A DNA stretch of 64,000 nt from Metopolophium dirhodum (GCF_019925205.1 NC_083563.1:13401228-13465227), one strand, 5' to 3'. Counted from the first letter of the stretch, positions 40,952-52,177 are shown. A program made the numbers and translations. Notes: generated by a model not told the origin, from the sequence alone.

Positions 40952-41119
40952 CTAATATCCACTACATGGACGTTCATTAACACTTTTCTTAAGTTTGGTT
41001 TCACGTCTGTCTGTGATCAAATCTTGCGCGCTCGATTTGAGGCACTTTTTGAAGATGAAAAATTCTGAAAATTGGTATAGACCTTGGTCTTGGATGACAA
41101 TACAATAATCCGTTGTCAT
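40952..41119 (-). CDS. Candidate small ORF or terminal exon, unknown
   Basis: From ATG at 41117-41119 (minus) a frame of 55 residues runs to TAG at 40952-40954. Its composition is protein-like rather than AT-driven: it begins MTTDYCIVIQDQGLYQF and ends with a basic tail, RRETKLKKSVNERPCSGY. On the minus strand an AATAAA (complement of 40872-40877) follows about 75 bases after the stop. A poly-T tract lies just upstream of the ATG, but no AG acceptor is obvious, so either a short ORF or an exon is possible. An opposing plus frame (41084-41302) overlaps the start. No family is recognised. Confidence 0.25.
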   Translation of the reverse strand: MTTDYCIVIQDQGLYQFSEFFIFKKCLKSSAQDLITDRRETKLKKSVNERPCSGY

Positions 41120-41393
41120 TTTGGGACATGGACCAAAAAAAAAAAAAAGGATTGTCCCCACGACGTCGCCGTAATATCTCTCGCAGATATTGAACTTTCT
41201 CTCTTCCCCAAAAAAAACCGCAACCTCTTACGAAGCAAGTATAGGCGTGTCCTATCCATTATTATAATATCTATGGTAACAACGGTAATTATTACCAAAT
41301 AACATTATACCGGTATTCTGATATAGGTACCGAAAACACCGGATAACATATTTCTTAAACGTTTAATAAAAATATTTACTTTCAACTAAAAAG

Positions 41394-41927
41394 TAGAAAA
41401 TAAAAAATAAAAAAAAAAATTTTAAAAACACACTTTTCCATAAAAACATTTAAAAAAAAATTTTAAAAATTGCACTAAAAAGACAAAAATAATTCTCTGT
41501 ACTTAAAAATAATGAAAAATTTATTGATGAAAAATTTAAAAGTGTGTGGTGCATCATACAAAACATTAAAAGCCGAGCTAAGTCTCACATACACTTCTTT
41601 GTTCAATCCTGTTTATAAGATAGTGACTGGCAGTATATGTCAAGTATAAGAGCAAAATAATGAAAAATTTACTGATGAAAAATTTAAAAGCCAAGGAAAG
41701 TCTCACATACACTTCTTTGTTCAATCATGTTTATAAGATAGTGACTGGGAATATATGTCAAGTGTATGAGCACCACACACTTTTAAATTTTTCATCAATA
41801 CATTTTTCATTATTTTTAAGTACAGAGAATTATTTTTGTCTTTTTAGTGCAATTTTTAAAATTTTTTTTTAAATGTTTTTATGGAAAAGTGTGTTTTTAA
41901 AATTTTTTTTTTTATTTTTTATTTTTA
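41394..41927. mobile_element. Foldback element with duplicated core
   Basis: Two arms of about 158 bp are near-perfect reverse complements: 41394-41552 and 41770-41927. Matching marks include ACACACTTTTCCAT, AATTCTCTGTACTT and AAAAGTGTGTGGTGC in the left arm, each found complemented in the right. Between them an 87-bp unit is present twice in direct orientation (41568-41654 and 41686-41772) with about 8 differences. The inner end of the left arm (AATGAAAAATTTATTGATG) is also copied at 41659 before the second unit. The structure is arm, unit, partial arm, unit, arm. It has no coding capacity beyond chance frames. This is a foldback or MITE-like element with an internal duplication. Confidence 0.9.
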
Positions 41928-43600
41928 AAATATAAATATTAAAAATTCTCTAAGTACTATAATAATTTTTTTAAATGTTCGACAGTGTAACATATTTTGT
42001 GGATGATATACATCGACATATTATCTACTATTACTATTACCTATAAAATATTGTGATAGTACCTACTGTACAATATTTTTTTCGAATGCTCTTATGTGAA
42101 GATATTATGTCAACCATTTAATATAATTGTTTCGGAGTTTGTTTATAATTTTAATTTTAATAGAAAGTTTGATTTAAATGCTGAATTAAATTTTTTTAGT
42201 TAAAACACTTGAGGTCGCAGAAAGAGAAGAAGATGAAATAAAACACTAAATTCTTCTACGACAAATAAAACTTAAATAATAATATTTATACCTGTTTACA
42301 TTTTGCATTATTATAAATTATTTGAAGAGAAATATTTTACACTTCATGAATTATAATATAGTTTACAATAACGAAAATTGTTTTCAAACTGCTTGCGTTG
42401 GAATTTATTAAAACCACTTAATGTTTATGAAAGGTGGGAAATTATTTGTTTATTTAGCAGCTCAGTATCATAATTTCTCTCCTTGAACAAGTCTTATATT
42501 TTATAACACACTGTATGTATATATATTATATATACGTACAAGATACATATTTACAAGTGCCGGTACCGCTATATGATGCAGGTATTTCTTAAATCAATTT
42601 TATCTTTTCAAATAAAAAATTTACCTACACGATGTTTAAACAGAATCAAACTATATAAACTATCAAGTGCTGCTTATGCGTTGAAGCGAATATTTCTGTC
42701 AATATTAAAAACTACAGACACATATATTTCCTTATAAATTGTTCGTTGTGCAATCGATAGCCATGTATCATAGCCATATATTATGATCAATAATAGATGT
42801 ATATATGTATAATAGTCGTATACGATCTGCAGAGTGCGCAATCGACGTAATCCGCTTTTCGTCTGCTGCAGTGTATAAAATATTATAACGGTACAATATT
42901 GTACGTGTTTGTGATGAAAAAAAAAATGAACCCTCCCCCGAAAATATCCTAGTTCCGGTTCGAGATCATTTGCAATTTTATATAGTCTTAATATTACTCC
43001 GGAAATTCAATCAGTCTTCATCAACACACCCGACCAAGAAAAAAAAAAGGATGTAGTTGCAGAGATGAGTACTATAAATGTTGTACGGTCGTGGGAACCG
43101 GCGAATGTACCGTTGTTTTCTTATATTATTTTTAACCCCATCGATTTTCGCCTACCTTGTCCCTCGGGGGTATACATACGATTTTTTTCGCCCGCCGTAT
43201 ACACACACATATATATATATAGTCTTAACCCTTTTGGCCCGTCTGCGTGTCTGCGTAAATGTGTATACTGCAGGTACCGTTATGTATAGTGTATATAATA
43301 TATACCCAGCCGACATATATCAGCCATTACCCGACCGATTCGATCTATAGACTGCTGCTGCACCACCGCAACGTGCAGACGACTGCGAGGTCCGCGAGCC
43401 GACGATGTTCATTAAAAAAACACCCATTTTTTCACCGTTGCTATAATATTACGATTATCATTATGTTCCCTGCGCGTATATTATATGCGTGCGAGCGGGT
43501 TGTATATAATATACATATACCTACACGGCACATACGCGTATACGCATTTAATGTATATACACATTGTAATAATGGTTTAAGGATTTCTTTTTTCTTCCTG
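41928..43600. other. Non-coding stretch, GC-richer after 43050
   Basis: To 43050 I see nothing. From 43050 a GC-richer, TATA-studded island begins, with several overlapping frames. One (43078-43350) contains a hydrophobic MYRCFLILFLTPSIFA start resembling a signal peptide. However, frames are open on several registers and no domain follows. Confidence 0.5.
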
Positions 43601-43604
43601 TCAG

Positions 43605-43761
43605 GTCTTGACAATGATCGCGGCACCTGTTTGGATTTTATCCCGCCCACGCGTAGGTACCTTCGTATGTATATTTATGCCTCCGCGCGACTGGATAACA
43701 ATGGGAAAGGGGTGTTTGCCTTTTCTTCGCCATACGCGCACTGCACCGCCGCACTGTCGAG
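43605..43761 (+). CDS. Candidate internal exon, frame unresolved
   Basis: A strong acceptor (polypyrimidine TTCTTTTTTCTTCCTGTCAG) ends at 43604 and a good donor (GAG|GTAAAC) starts at 43762, bounding 157 bp. Two plus frames are open throughout. One begins LDNDRGTCLDFIPPTR. The other begins VLTMIAAPVWILSRPR and leaves one base (G) at the end, which would join in phase to the AA that opens the 46044 exon. GC-rich sequence has few stops and the minus strand is also open, so only the paired splice sites argue for an exon. No family is recognised. Confidence 0.35.
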
Positions 43762-44002
43762 GTAAACAAAAGTATATATATAGGTACAGTGTGTGTATAT
43801 GCATATAAAAAAAAAAACACAATATATATAAATATAGTAGGGTGATAATTATTATTATATATACGTTTTATTTGCATTTGTTTCGACCGAGTTTATCAAA
43901 ACGCGTATACATATAAAAGGTACCTATATAACGTATGATATATATTTATATATGGTATACCTTCCGTATATAGTAAGAAAAATAGAATCAAGGTGTGTGT
44001 GC

Positions 44003-44023
44003 GAGAGAGAGAGAGAGAGAGAG
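44003..44023 (+). repeat. (GA)n microsatellite in GT/GA tract
   Basis: About ten GA units are flanked by GTGTGTGTGC on the left and GTGTGTGTGAGTGTGAGTG on the right, followed by GCGGCCGCC. It may give GAGA-like sites, but function is not shown. Confidence 0.93.
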
Positions 44024-44243
44024 TGTGTGTGAGTGTGAGTGCAGGTGCGGCCGCCGTGTGTGCCTACTCGATTTTATTTGTAACATCGTGAAAGCGATCA
44101 GTGATCATAATCTATAACAGCGTCTTCTGTGTTCCGCGTGTATAATATTATAATTTATAATATATACATCATTACGCGCGCGTAGATACAATGCGATTAC
44201 ACGAAGACGTAAAATATCGATTGGTAATTGGTAACTCAATATG

Positions 44244-44552
44244 TCATAGTACATAATTTATATGGTTCTCATCGTCCAACGTGGAAAACCAAAAACTTTC
44301 TGAACTGGAAGATATGCGTAACACGAGACGTTCGAAAACTTTGGTTACAAAACACAATTTAATACCCGTCGACACCGCAATAGTAAATACCCATCGGTTC
44401 ACTGGCGAAGTCCATAAAATTATAGAAATAAAAACCAATGTAGGAAAACGAAAGTAATACTCCAATATTATATGCCTATCGTTGTCGTACACGATATATA
44501 ACAATATATTAAAGGTATTAGGTATAAAAATCAAATACACCGAAAATCTCAT
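44244..44552 (-). CDS. Candidate membrane-protein ORF, unknown
   Basis: A minus-strand frame of 102 residues runs from ATG to TGA. Hydrophobic segments lie at about residues 3-21 and 36-48, then a less hydrophobic segment about 52-68, followed by a polar C-terminal tail that begins SSSSESFWFSTLDDENH. The alternation of membrane-like and polar parts resembles a fragment of a multi-pass protein such as an insect chemoreceptor. I see no signature that would establish this. No splice sites or neighbouring exons are identified. AT-rich DNA readily produces hydrophobic chance frames. Confidence 0.25.
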   Translation of the reverse strand: MRFSVYLIFIPNTFNILLYIVYDNDRHIILEYYFRFPTLVFISIILWTSPVNRWVFTIAVSTGIKLCFVTKVFERLVLRISSSSESFWFSTLDDENHINYVL

Positions 44553-44559
44553 GTCTAAA

Positions 44560-46043
44560 TAAAAAAATGCACCTACATGTGTATACGATACATATTATAA
44601 TTTATAATACACATTACACAGTGCACACTGCACACGATATCATGATAATCAAAAACCTGTATTCGCTCGTTTGGATACAAATATAATTCAATCGGTATTT
44701 ATTATTATTTCATATTAAACTCGATCTTCCGTCACGAAGGCATCGGGGACGTAAAAATGTAAAATATATAATGTTATCAATATTATTTACAACCTAGTTA
44801 TTACACACGGTCTATCCTTATCTCTTTTTGTATACATTATAATACGATCTAAGGGTATAAATGCGATAATTTTTATCATATTTATGCATGTGAATTCTAT
44901 ATACACAGATGTTGATCGGGGTGGTCGTGTTGAGACAGTATGGTAGTTCATGCGAAAGCCAAAAGCTATAATACCTATAAGCCAGCTATTGCCGAGTATT
45001 GCCTATAGAACATAACATTATACGAATATATATAATATTATATTATTAATGTACAGCGCACATACTGACTGTTGCATATAGTGATTGTTTCTAAAATATC
45101 TGTTTGTGTTTGATGTTTGAATATATTATTATATATTAAGTCCGCGTGGTACACGATACCTACGTTTTGTTTAGTTGGACTAAATACGTAAAAAATGATT
45201 TGATATTTTACTATTTTTACAGTTATAATATTATAATATTATATAAGCATTGGAGTTAAAACCGATCTTTACATATTACATAGGTATCGCTATAAGAATA
45301 CTTATCGTATTAGTTAAATAATAAATATTTTACAAAAATTAATCACCGATTTTAACTGGCTTAATTAATTAATGCGAGGATAATATATTATATTATGCAA
45401 GGTGATCAATTGAAGTATTTAAAGTTTTTAAGTATCGCGTTCATTATTTTGATAAGTTTTAAATTTTTTTTTACATAAGTAATCTGATATCATTTGCAAA
45501 GCAATATTTTTTATAATTATTTATCAAAATCGAATTTCAACCAACATTAGGTATATAACTTATACATTTTTAAGTATTTTAAGTTTAGTAGATGAAATAT
45601 TGATTCTTCATAGAATACATGTTGGTCCACTAATACTCCGTTCATCGACACATTAAAATTTAAATACTTATATAGTTATATGTTATAAACTTATAGGTAC
45701 AACTCATTAACTTCGTTTAAAATGCAAGGTGTGTATCAAAGTACTAAGAAAAACACTCTGCTTCGGAAAATGAAATAAAAAATGTATATCGCCATTTAAA
45801 ACTCAAAACATAAAAAACTTTAAAAAAATAACGATAAACATTGTAAAAATATAAATATTTTTTTAAAAATGTTATTTGCAATAATATGAAATTATGTAAA
45901 AGTAGAGAAAAAAGTTAAAACTCTTCGAGATAATGTGTAGGTAGACGCTTAAATTTATCACATTGTATATGCGTGGAGTATTATAATAATTGCTGCAATA
46001 ATTATTTAAAAAAATTGTGATTGACCAATTATATGAATTGCAG
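44560..46043. other. AT-rich non-coding stretch
   Basis: I see no gene or element. If the exon candidates at 43605 and 46044 belong together, this would be part of their intron (43762-46043). Confidence 0.5.
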
Positions 46044-46171
46044 AAAAAATCGATTTGCACAGCGTTCGAGATATAATTTTTTATAATTTCAATCCACAAC
46101 GAACTGACGTATATTATAAAACCAATACCAATATTAAGATAAAAGAGGTGCCCGAGCAGCATTTTGTAGAT
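46044..46171 (+). CDS. Candidate internal coding exon
   Basis: This is the best-supported exon in the window. An acceptor (ATATGAATTGCAG) ends at 46043 and a perfect donor, GTAAGT, starts at 46172. Of the three frames between them only one is free of stops. It needs one base from the previous exon and ends exactly at a codon boundary, giving 42 residues. They begin KIDLHSVRDIIFYNFNPQRT and end KIKEVPEQHFVD, a balanced soluble-looking composition in AT-rich DNA. It can join in phase 0 to the terminal exon candidate at 47599 and, upstream, to 43605-43761. The minus strand also has an open frame (45872-46186), but that is hydrophobic and AT-driven. No family is recognised. Confidence 0.5.
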
Positions 46172-47512
46172 GTAAGTTTTTGTCATTCTTTCGCGATATT
46201 ATGCCGTTTTTTTACGTTATGTAACTGTTGCGTAATTTTGATTATTCCGATGTGAAATCTAATTTAATATTCGCGTGCGAGTGTTAGAAACTTTTATGAA
46301 AGTAGGTCATTTGGCAATGGGCGAATGCAAAAAAATGTAAAAAGTAATCACGTGTGAGTGGCCTCAACAGTATACGCACAGCAATCGAAGTTTATTATAA
46401 AACAGCACCTTCGACCGATTTGGTTATATTATTTCATTTCTACATTGGTTTTTCATGAAAACAATATGGCCGTTTTTAATACAACGAAAAAACTACATAC
46501 CTAATCTAAAATTACAAATTAAAATATTCCTTTATCAACAGTAGGTAATTACCAAACTATAGCATTCGTATCGCCATTCGATGTAATGCCATTCGTATTG
46601 TTTTAGATTTTGTTTATTCTAAAACCAATCATTTAATAACGTAATCGTAGTGATTTTACATTACCATGGTACAATAATTATAAACATTCTGTACCTAATC
46701 ATGTCATACATTTCGATAACCATTTATCATGAATATTATGCATGATGTATATAGCATATAATTCTAAGTATTATATAATATTTTGCTCATATATAATGTA
46801 CCTATATGGCTATATTATGTCGTTTAACATGGCAATATTCTGTTACCAACGAACATTTCGCTTTTTATGATATATGTATATACATATATATATTATAATA
46901 TTATTATCTTATCCAATGTATTTTTTTTTGTTTTCAGTAACTGATAGTCGGCAAACAAGTTTGTATAAATTATTTAATTCAATTTTTTTAATGTAAAACT
47001 TAATGCATGTAAAATATTATTTATAATAATTCGATTATTTACTTACACAATAACTATAGGTACTTATTACTTGTACATTTTTAAAATTGAACATTTTTAT
47101 ATTTTATATTATTATATGTATAAATGCTGTGTATTAACCTGTTAAACATTTAGACTTTACCGTAGTTCCAAGTTAATTTCTCGACATCACGAACATGACC
47201 TTTTGTTTGGACTTTATACATAATATATAATTGTTCTATGCAAGTCTTAAACTGCGATTTGTTGTGGCCATACTGTATTTATTGAAATAAATTTGTTAGT
47301 TTGGCGAATGTTAAAAATTTAAAGCTGTAACTAAACAAAAAACCTCTCTTTAAATACACATGCATGTTGCCATACATAGGGACGGTTAAATAAATTATAC
47401 ATTTAATTGATATATTATGAATAAATACGTTTGCACAATTGGTTGGTTTCATATTATTGGCTTTCGTACAAAACCAATAGTTTATCTTGCATACAACTTT
47501 TAATTAAATTAT

Positions 47513-47532
47513 AGTGGTCAGTGGTCAGTGGT
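47513..47532 (+). repeat. 7-bp tandem repeat (GTGGTCA)
   Basis: GTGGTCA occurs twice in tandem, followed by a partial third copy (GTGGTGC), just upstream of the terminal exon candidate. It is a short local duplication. Confidence 0.8.
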
Positions 47533-47598
47533 GCCTAAGAAAACTGAAGAACCTAATAAGTAATAATTTAAATTTTTGTTTTTAATAATTTGTTGCAG

Positions 47599-47698
47599 GC
47601 AAAGCTTACATTTGTTCCGAGTATTTAATCGATTAATTGTTATTACCACAATTATTAAAATTGTTGCAATCATTATTCACTTTATTCAAATCAATAAA
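47599..47698 (+). CDS. Candidate terminal exon with poly(A) signal
   Basis: A T-rich tract and TTTGTTGCAG place an acceptor at 47598. Entering in phase 0, as left by the 46044-46171 exon, the frame reads AKLTFVPSI and stops at TAA 47626-47628. AATAAA follows at 47693-47698, about 65 bases later, an appropriate place for a polyadenylation signal. Another frame is open longer (to 47761) but is hydrophobic and AT-driven. The implied intron is 46172-47598 (1,427 bp). The short coding part alone proves nothing; the support is phase agreement plus AATAAA. Confidence 0.3.
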
Positions 47699-47761
47699 TT
47701 CCATGTTTTCTTCGAAATGATAACTATCATTAATATTTTACATAACATTATATTAACTTAA

Positions 47762-48367
47762 TCAAATTTAACTTATTAACAACCTAATAAGTGTTTATTA
47801 CCAAATGCCATTATCTATTTATGAGCATTATAATAATTAATAGTAAATATAAGCTCATTTTTCACAAACATTTTTAATTAATTATTATAGGTAGTAAGCC
47901 ATAGCTTATTGCGTAATATTTTTACTAATTTTTATAAGATACATCATTTATACGATTATATGTGTATTATATTCTATACACAAATAGATAGATAATAATA
48001 TCATCTAATAACATAATAAATTAATTTTTTACAATTTTAACTTGAACATAATATTATATGATCATAATAACTTATGACAACTTAAATATCACAATATCTG
48101 CAGCATATTTATACAAACTATAAATTGTTTGCCGTTGTTGCAGTAAAATTGTTATTGCCGATTTAAATTGTTTAAAGGTATTTAAAATGTATACTTGAAA
48201 TAAAATAAATATTCTTTACGGTCATACATAAAATGAATACATAGCTATATTTTTGTTCCAAAAATAATATAGGTATAAGCACACTGCAGGTATATCAACA
48301 TATCCCTAAACATAATCAAATTAAAAACGATCGATCATAAATGCACCATGCACACGTATAATGTGTA
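47762..48367. other. AT-rich non-coding stretch
   Basis: I see no gene or repeat here. Confidence 0.6.
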
Positions 48368-48778
48368 ATGTATTGCGTATTTATTATTATAAAAATATAT
48401 CTGCATTGTATACCTAATACTATGAAAGCAATGGTAGGTGATTCGAATATTCAAATCGACATCACAGGTATGCATGGGCGACATTACGTTATCCCCCTCG
48501 GTTTGGCTCAGTGTACGCGCATACTTCAACCGAATAATAATATTATATGTTTATCTGACTTAAGTGTCAAGTCATTACACGCAGATGATATCGATGACCC
48601 GGGTACTACAACACCGGGACATGCGTATTTCGCTTTTAGCACCATAATAATATTGTTATTACACCACGATATTGTACATTATTATTTCATCGTCGGTCGG
48701 GGTTTGGGGAATTTTAATTTCGCCGCAGACACTATTGTTGATATTTTCTTTGATTATGTCTGGTCGCACGAACAATAA
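48368..48778 (+). CDS. Candidate ORF of 136 residues, unknown
   Basis: An ATG frame runs from 48368 to TAA at 48776-48778; internal ATGs at codons 19 and 22 are alternative starts. The residues are mixed and protein-like in the middle, for example MVGDSNIQIDITGMHGRHYV and then SLHADDIDDPGTTTPGHAYF. A hydrophobic segment (STIIILLLHHDIVHYYFIVG) follows. It is among the longest frames in the window and is less repetitive than the frames in the GC-rich islands. No splice sites, domain or neighbour support it. It ends just before a GT-rich tract and the island at 48.8 kb. It could be a chance frame or a lineage-specific gene. Confidence 0.25.
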   Translation: MYCVFIIIKIYLHCIPNTMKAMVGDSNIQIDITGMHGRHYVIPLGLAQCTRILQPNNNIICLSDLSVKSLHADDIDDPGTTTPGHAYFAFSTIIILLLHHDIVHYYFIVGRGLGNFNFAADTIVDIFFDYVWSHEQ

Positions 48779-48792
48779 GAGGGAGCTTGATA

Positions 48793-48897
48793 GTGTGTGT
48801 GTGAGTGTGTGTGCGTGTTTGTGCGTGTGTGTGTGTGTGTGTGCGTTTGTGCGTGAGTGTGCGCGGGATAGGGTGAGCGAGAGAGAGTGAGTGAGTC
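48793..48897 (+). repeat. Complex GT/GC/GA tract
   Basis: GTGTGTGTGAGTGTGTGTGC-type repeats give way to GCGAGAGAGAGTGAGTGAG. The whole block is a purine/pyrimidine-alternating low-complexity tract at the left side of a GC-rich island. Frames through it read as Val-Cys or Thr-His polymers. Confidence 0.93.
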
Positions 48898-49104
48898 AGA
48901 TAGTCGAGTACGGGAGATGACGTTTCTTGTGTGTTTATGTTCGACCATTAACATTCCACTCTCCGTGCATAAAAATATTATTTATCTTATACCGTATTAT
49001 AGACGACGACGAATCATCGTCTGCGAGCAAATCTATCATGAATAAAATTTTTTTTTTTATAAAAAAAAGGGTGTGTTTTTTTCTCGTTCCAGTCTACGCG
49101 TATA

Positions 49105-49108
<4 letters not shown>

Positions 49109-49135
<27 letters not shown>
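49109..49135 (+). repeat. (GT)n microsatellite
   Basis: About 13 pure GT units followed by GCGAGTGTGTG. Confidence 0.96.
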
Positions 49136-49139
<4 letters not shown>

Positions 49140-49146
<7 letters not shown>

Positions 49147-50340
49147 AGGTTGTCAGACGAAGGGAGAGAAAATAGCTATATAAGATTTTTGTGACTGGTT
49201 TGTTCGGGATGCAGTAGAACTGGTTTTTATTATTATTATTATATAGTGAGGCTCACTGCCGCCGCCGTCGTCGTCGTCGTCGTCGTTGAGACAAGTGCTG
49301 CCGTTCCTGTCCGGAGAACCGAATATTCCAAGGCCATTGCATAAAAAAAAAATATATATATATAAATAATAATAACAAGATGAAAAAACACCGTCTGAAG
49401 ACGGCGGAAGGGTTAAAACCGAGGAGCGTCGCCGACCCCCTCGCGCGCGCGCGCGCAAGCACTGCCGCAGTCATTAGCACAAGGGCACCTCTAATTTCCC
49501 TCCCCCCACCGCCACCACTGCCGCCTCGTCGCCGCGTTCATGGACCACTAAACGTCTTGTCACGGAACGATGAAATTCATGTAGACCGAGGGACGTGTCT
49601 GACGACGTCTCTGACCGCCGTCTCGTGCAGTATCTACGCCACCTATACATATTACATTATATACCTACTTATTATTTCTATTCATATTATTCATATTCTT
49701 ATTATTATTATATGTGCATACGACGCTCCTTCTTCAATCGATCATAATATTTTGGGTCGAAAACCGGGAGAACGAAAACCGCTAGAAATGGTGCGTGTCC
49801 CTCGGTCGGGGTCGAGATTTATTGCGACCCCGGTGATATTGCGGACAAAAGGCACGCATTTAGTGTGCGCGTGCAGTGTGTGTGTGTGTGTATATAGTAC
49901 GGAGTTATATTATATAGTGTGTTGAATACGTGTATAATAATAACATGACCGTTGTTACGTAACCTTATGCTATTATGTTGGTTTTTTTTCTCGTCTTGAG
50001 GTGATTTATACACCGTATGTAACCGCTGCCGGGGCGGTCCGGGGGACCCGGACGTTTTGCCGACAAATGTTACGTTTTCATTTCGACGACAATAAACAGA
50101 AAAGAGGAAAAAGGAGACAATCCGATGACAGCGGCGCACGATATTAAATAATGGCCGAATCAAGACTACAGAGAAAAAATAGAAATGACCGCGTGAACGG
50201 TATAAAATAACATAACGTAATGTACTATATTATATCCATATAGGTACCTATATAATACTATATTGTATGTATCGTAACTGTACGCATAGTGATATTATTG
50301 CGCGTGCGCATCGCAACAATATGTCGGCGTGACCTACGTA
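49140..50340. other. GC-rich island with long but doubtful ORFs
   Basis: The island holds the longest plus frame of the window (49380-49925, 181 codons) and overlapping minus frames (49153-49458, 49819-50163). The 181-codon frame changes character: a basic start, then a Pro run (PPPPPLPPRRR), then an AT-driven Ile/Tyr-rich middle, then Val/Cys from a GT repeat. That pattern is expected when a stop-poor frame crosses unrelated simple sequences. I therefore do not call a gene. The block may be a promoter or 5' untranslated region of a gene outside the window. Confidence 0.45.
49267..49286 (+). repeat. (GTC)n trinucleotide repeat
   Basis: About six GTC units after GCCGCC. The minus-strand frame reads a run of Asp and the neighbouring frame a run of Arg. 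No supported coding region contains it. Confidence 0.92.
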
Positions 50341-52150
50341 ACAATTTTTGTTTTCCACGAAATGTGCGGTAAACAATTATTGGTATTTCGGTTTTGTGTA
50401 GATTTACTATTATTGTTATCAAATTATAATAATATATTCCGTGGTTTTATGTTTAGATAATACATTATTATCCATAAGGTTTTATGATTCCGGCGGGACA
50501 GCATATTATTCTGTTGCGCGCGCCGCTTGCTCGATCAAAGTGATCGTGTACAGTGAAAAGCGGAGAAAATAGCGTCGGAATTGAGTTGACACTGATACGG
50601 TTCAAGGTTTTCCAAAACATTGCACGTCATGTGATATTGTAATATATTACTATTATATTTTAAATTTTCAACACACCGTATACGAAGTCAATGAAATATG
50701 TGTTTTCGATGTCGGCGAATGCGTAGGTATAATATTGTTATATATTTATATTATGTATCTTTATTGATTAGGAGGTCCATTATTATAAATTGTCTCCGTC
50801 AAGATATTAACATTGTCGGCTGATAAGTCCGTGGTTATCTCGATGATTATCATTATTTTGATACATATTATTATGTAGTATACTGGACGGTGTATAATAC
50901 AACACATATTTTATTGGGACGTTTCACGGAGGAAAATAAAACGATTGTTTTGATCAAATAAATTACATTTTCTTATCTCGGAAACTCAAGGTTGTACCAG
51001 AAAAAGTAATTTATGTTGTTGGAAATTAGTAATTACTATTGTAGTGGAAAACGTTAATCGAATTCAACAACTGCCGCGGACATGTTATTATTTTTTGTGT
51101 TATCTAAATATCTAATACATATTGACCGCGTTCACGTTGATTTTCGTATGAAAATTCCTCAATGAATAATAATATTTTAATTGCCCGATCGAAACGAACA
51201 TTAGACAAAACGACCATATAATTCAAAATGTTTCAATATTTTTTTAAATAAAATTATTGTCAAATTTATTTTTCAAGGTGAAATGTAGGTCACCGTTATA
51301 TTATTATTTATTACCCATACATCCGCGTGTTATCCGTAGTATACTTAGGTACTAAATTTCATAGTTATGTCACGTTACCGAGGTATATAGTGACAAATTC
51401 GTGTAGGTATTGACGTGAATTTCGTTTTAACAAAAATTACTTCCACCTCTGGTCAAGTCACGGAACAATATGTGTAAGTATACAATTATAAATCGCTTAT
51501 TTTCTTTTCGTTCATAGATTCATAATTGATATTTTTTAGGACAGGCAGGTATTTTACATAATATCTCCGATGTTGATTATAGGAACGTATTCGTCCGTGA
51601 TTATAATACGCAGTAACAACATCTTTATGTAAATATGTACAACAACTGCTTACAAAACGAATAACCAGCGGTCAGAAGTTAAAAAATTACCTATAAAATG
51701 TTTGGTTAGAAGTTAGACCATCGGATTCCAGGAATAACGGGATGTCGGGGTGGTTTGGCGGCCATACGGAACGCCTAATATTCATCAAAACTCACCAGAT
51801 TAAAATTAAAATATTGCTTTCGAAAATATACATAACATAATATTATATACATCTATTCTAAGGCATATTATACATGACAAAGTTGATGTTTCAGACAAAT
51901 TATGAAATTATAAATACTTTTAAATATAATGATATACTAGCCTATACAGCTGCACGTGATGGGCATGAGGATAATAATATGTGTGCAATAAATTGTGTAA
52001 CTATACGTTTTTTAGAAGTTCTGTAACCGTAGAACCAGGTGATTGTAAACTATGAAAATTATAAAATTTGATTTAGCGATGTATAAGATTTTGACAACTT
52101 TAGCAAATAATCTACAAGTGTAGAAAAATTTGCTTACCAAGGTGCCTAAG
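50341..52150. other. Non-coding stretch
   Basis: I see no supported gene. A CpG-bearing patch (TTGCGCGCGCCGC and GATCAAAGTGATCGTG) at 50513-50550 is isolated. Confidence 0.55.
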
Positions 52151-52158
52151 TACGAATT

Positions 52159-52177
52159 GGTTAGGTTAGGTTAGGTT
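52159..52177 (+). repeat. Short telomere-like (TTAGG)n run
   Basis: GGTTAGGTTAGGTTAGGTT is three to four units of TTAGG, the canonical insect telomere repeat. It is far too short to be a telomere. A related CCTAACCTAACCT run occurs at about 61635-61648. Such short runs are scattered in insect genomes. Confidence 0.85.

Noticed and set aside
43078..43350. Secreted protein with a signal-peptide-like start
   Set aside because: The hydrophobic start is suggestive, but the rest derives from TATA and CACA repeats, and other frames are equally open.
43259..43765. 168-codon ORF as a single gene
   Set aside because: It spans a clear splice acceptor at 43604 and AT-rich simple sequence. Only the 43605-43761 part is kept as an exon candidate.
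49380..49925. 181-codon ORF, the longest in the window
   Set aside because: Composition changes abruptly from basic to poly-Pro to Ile/Tyr-rich to Val/Cys from a GT repeat. Minus-strand frames are also open. This fits a stop-poor frame crossing simple sequences.
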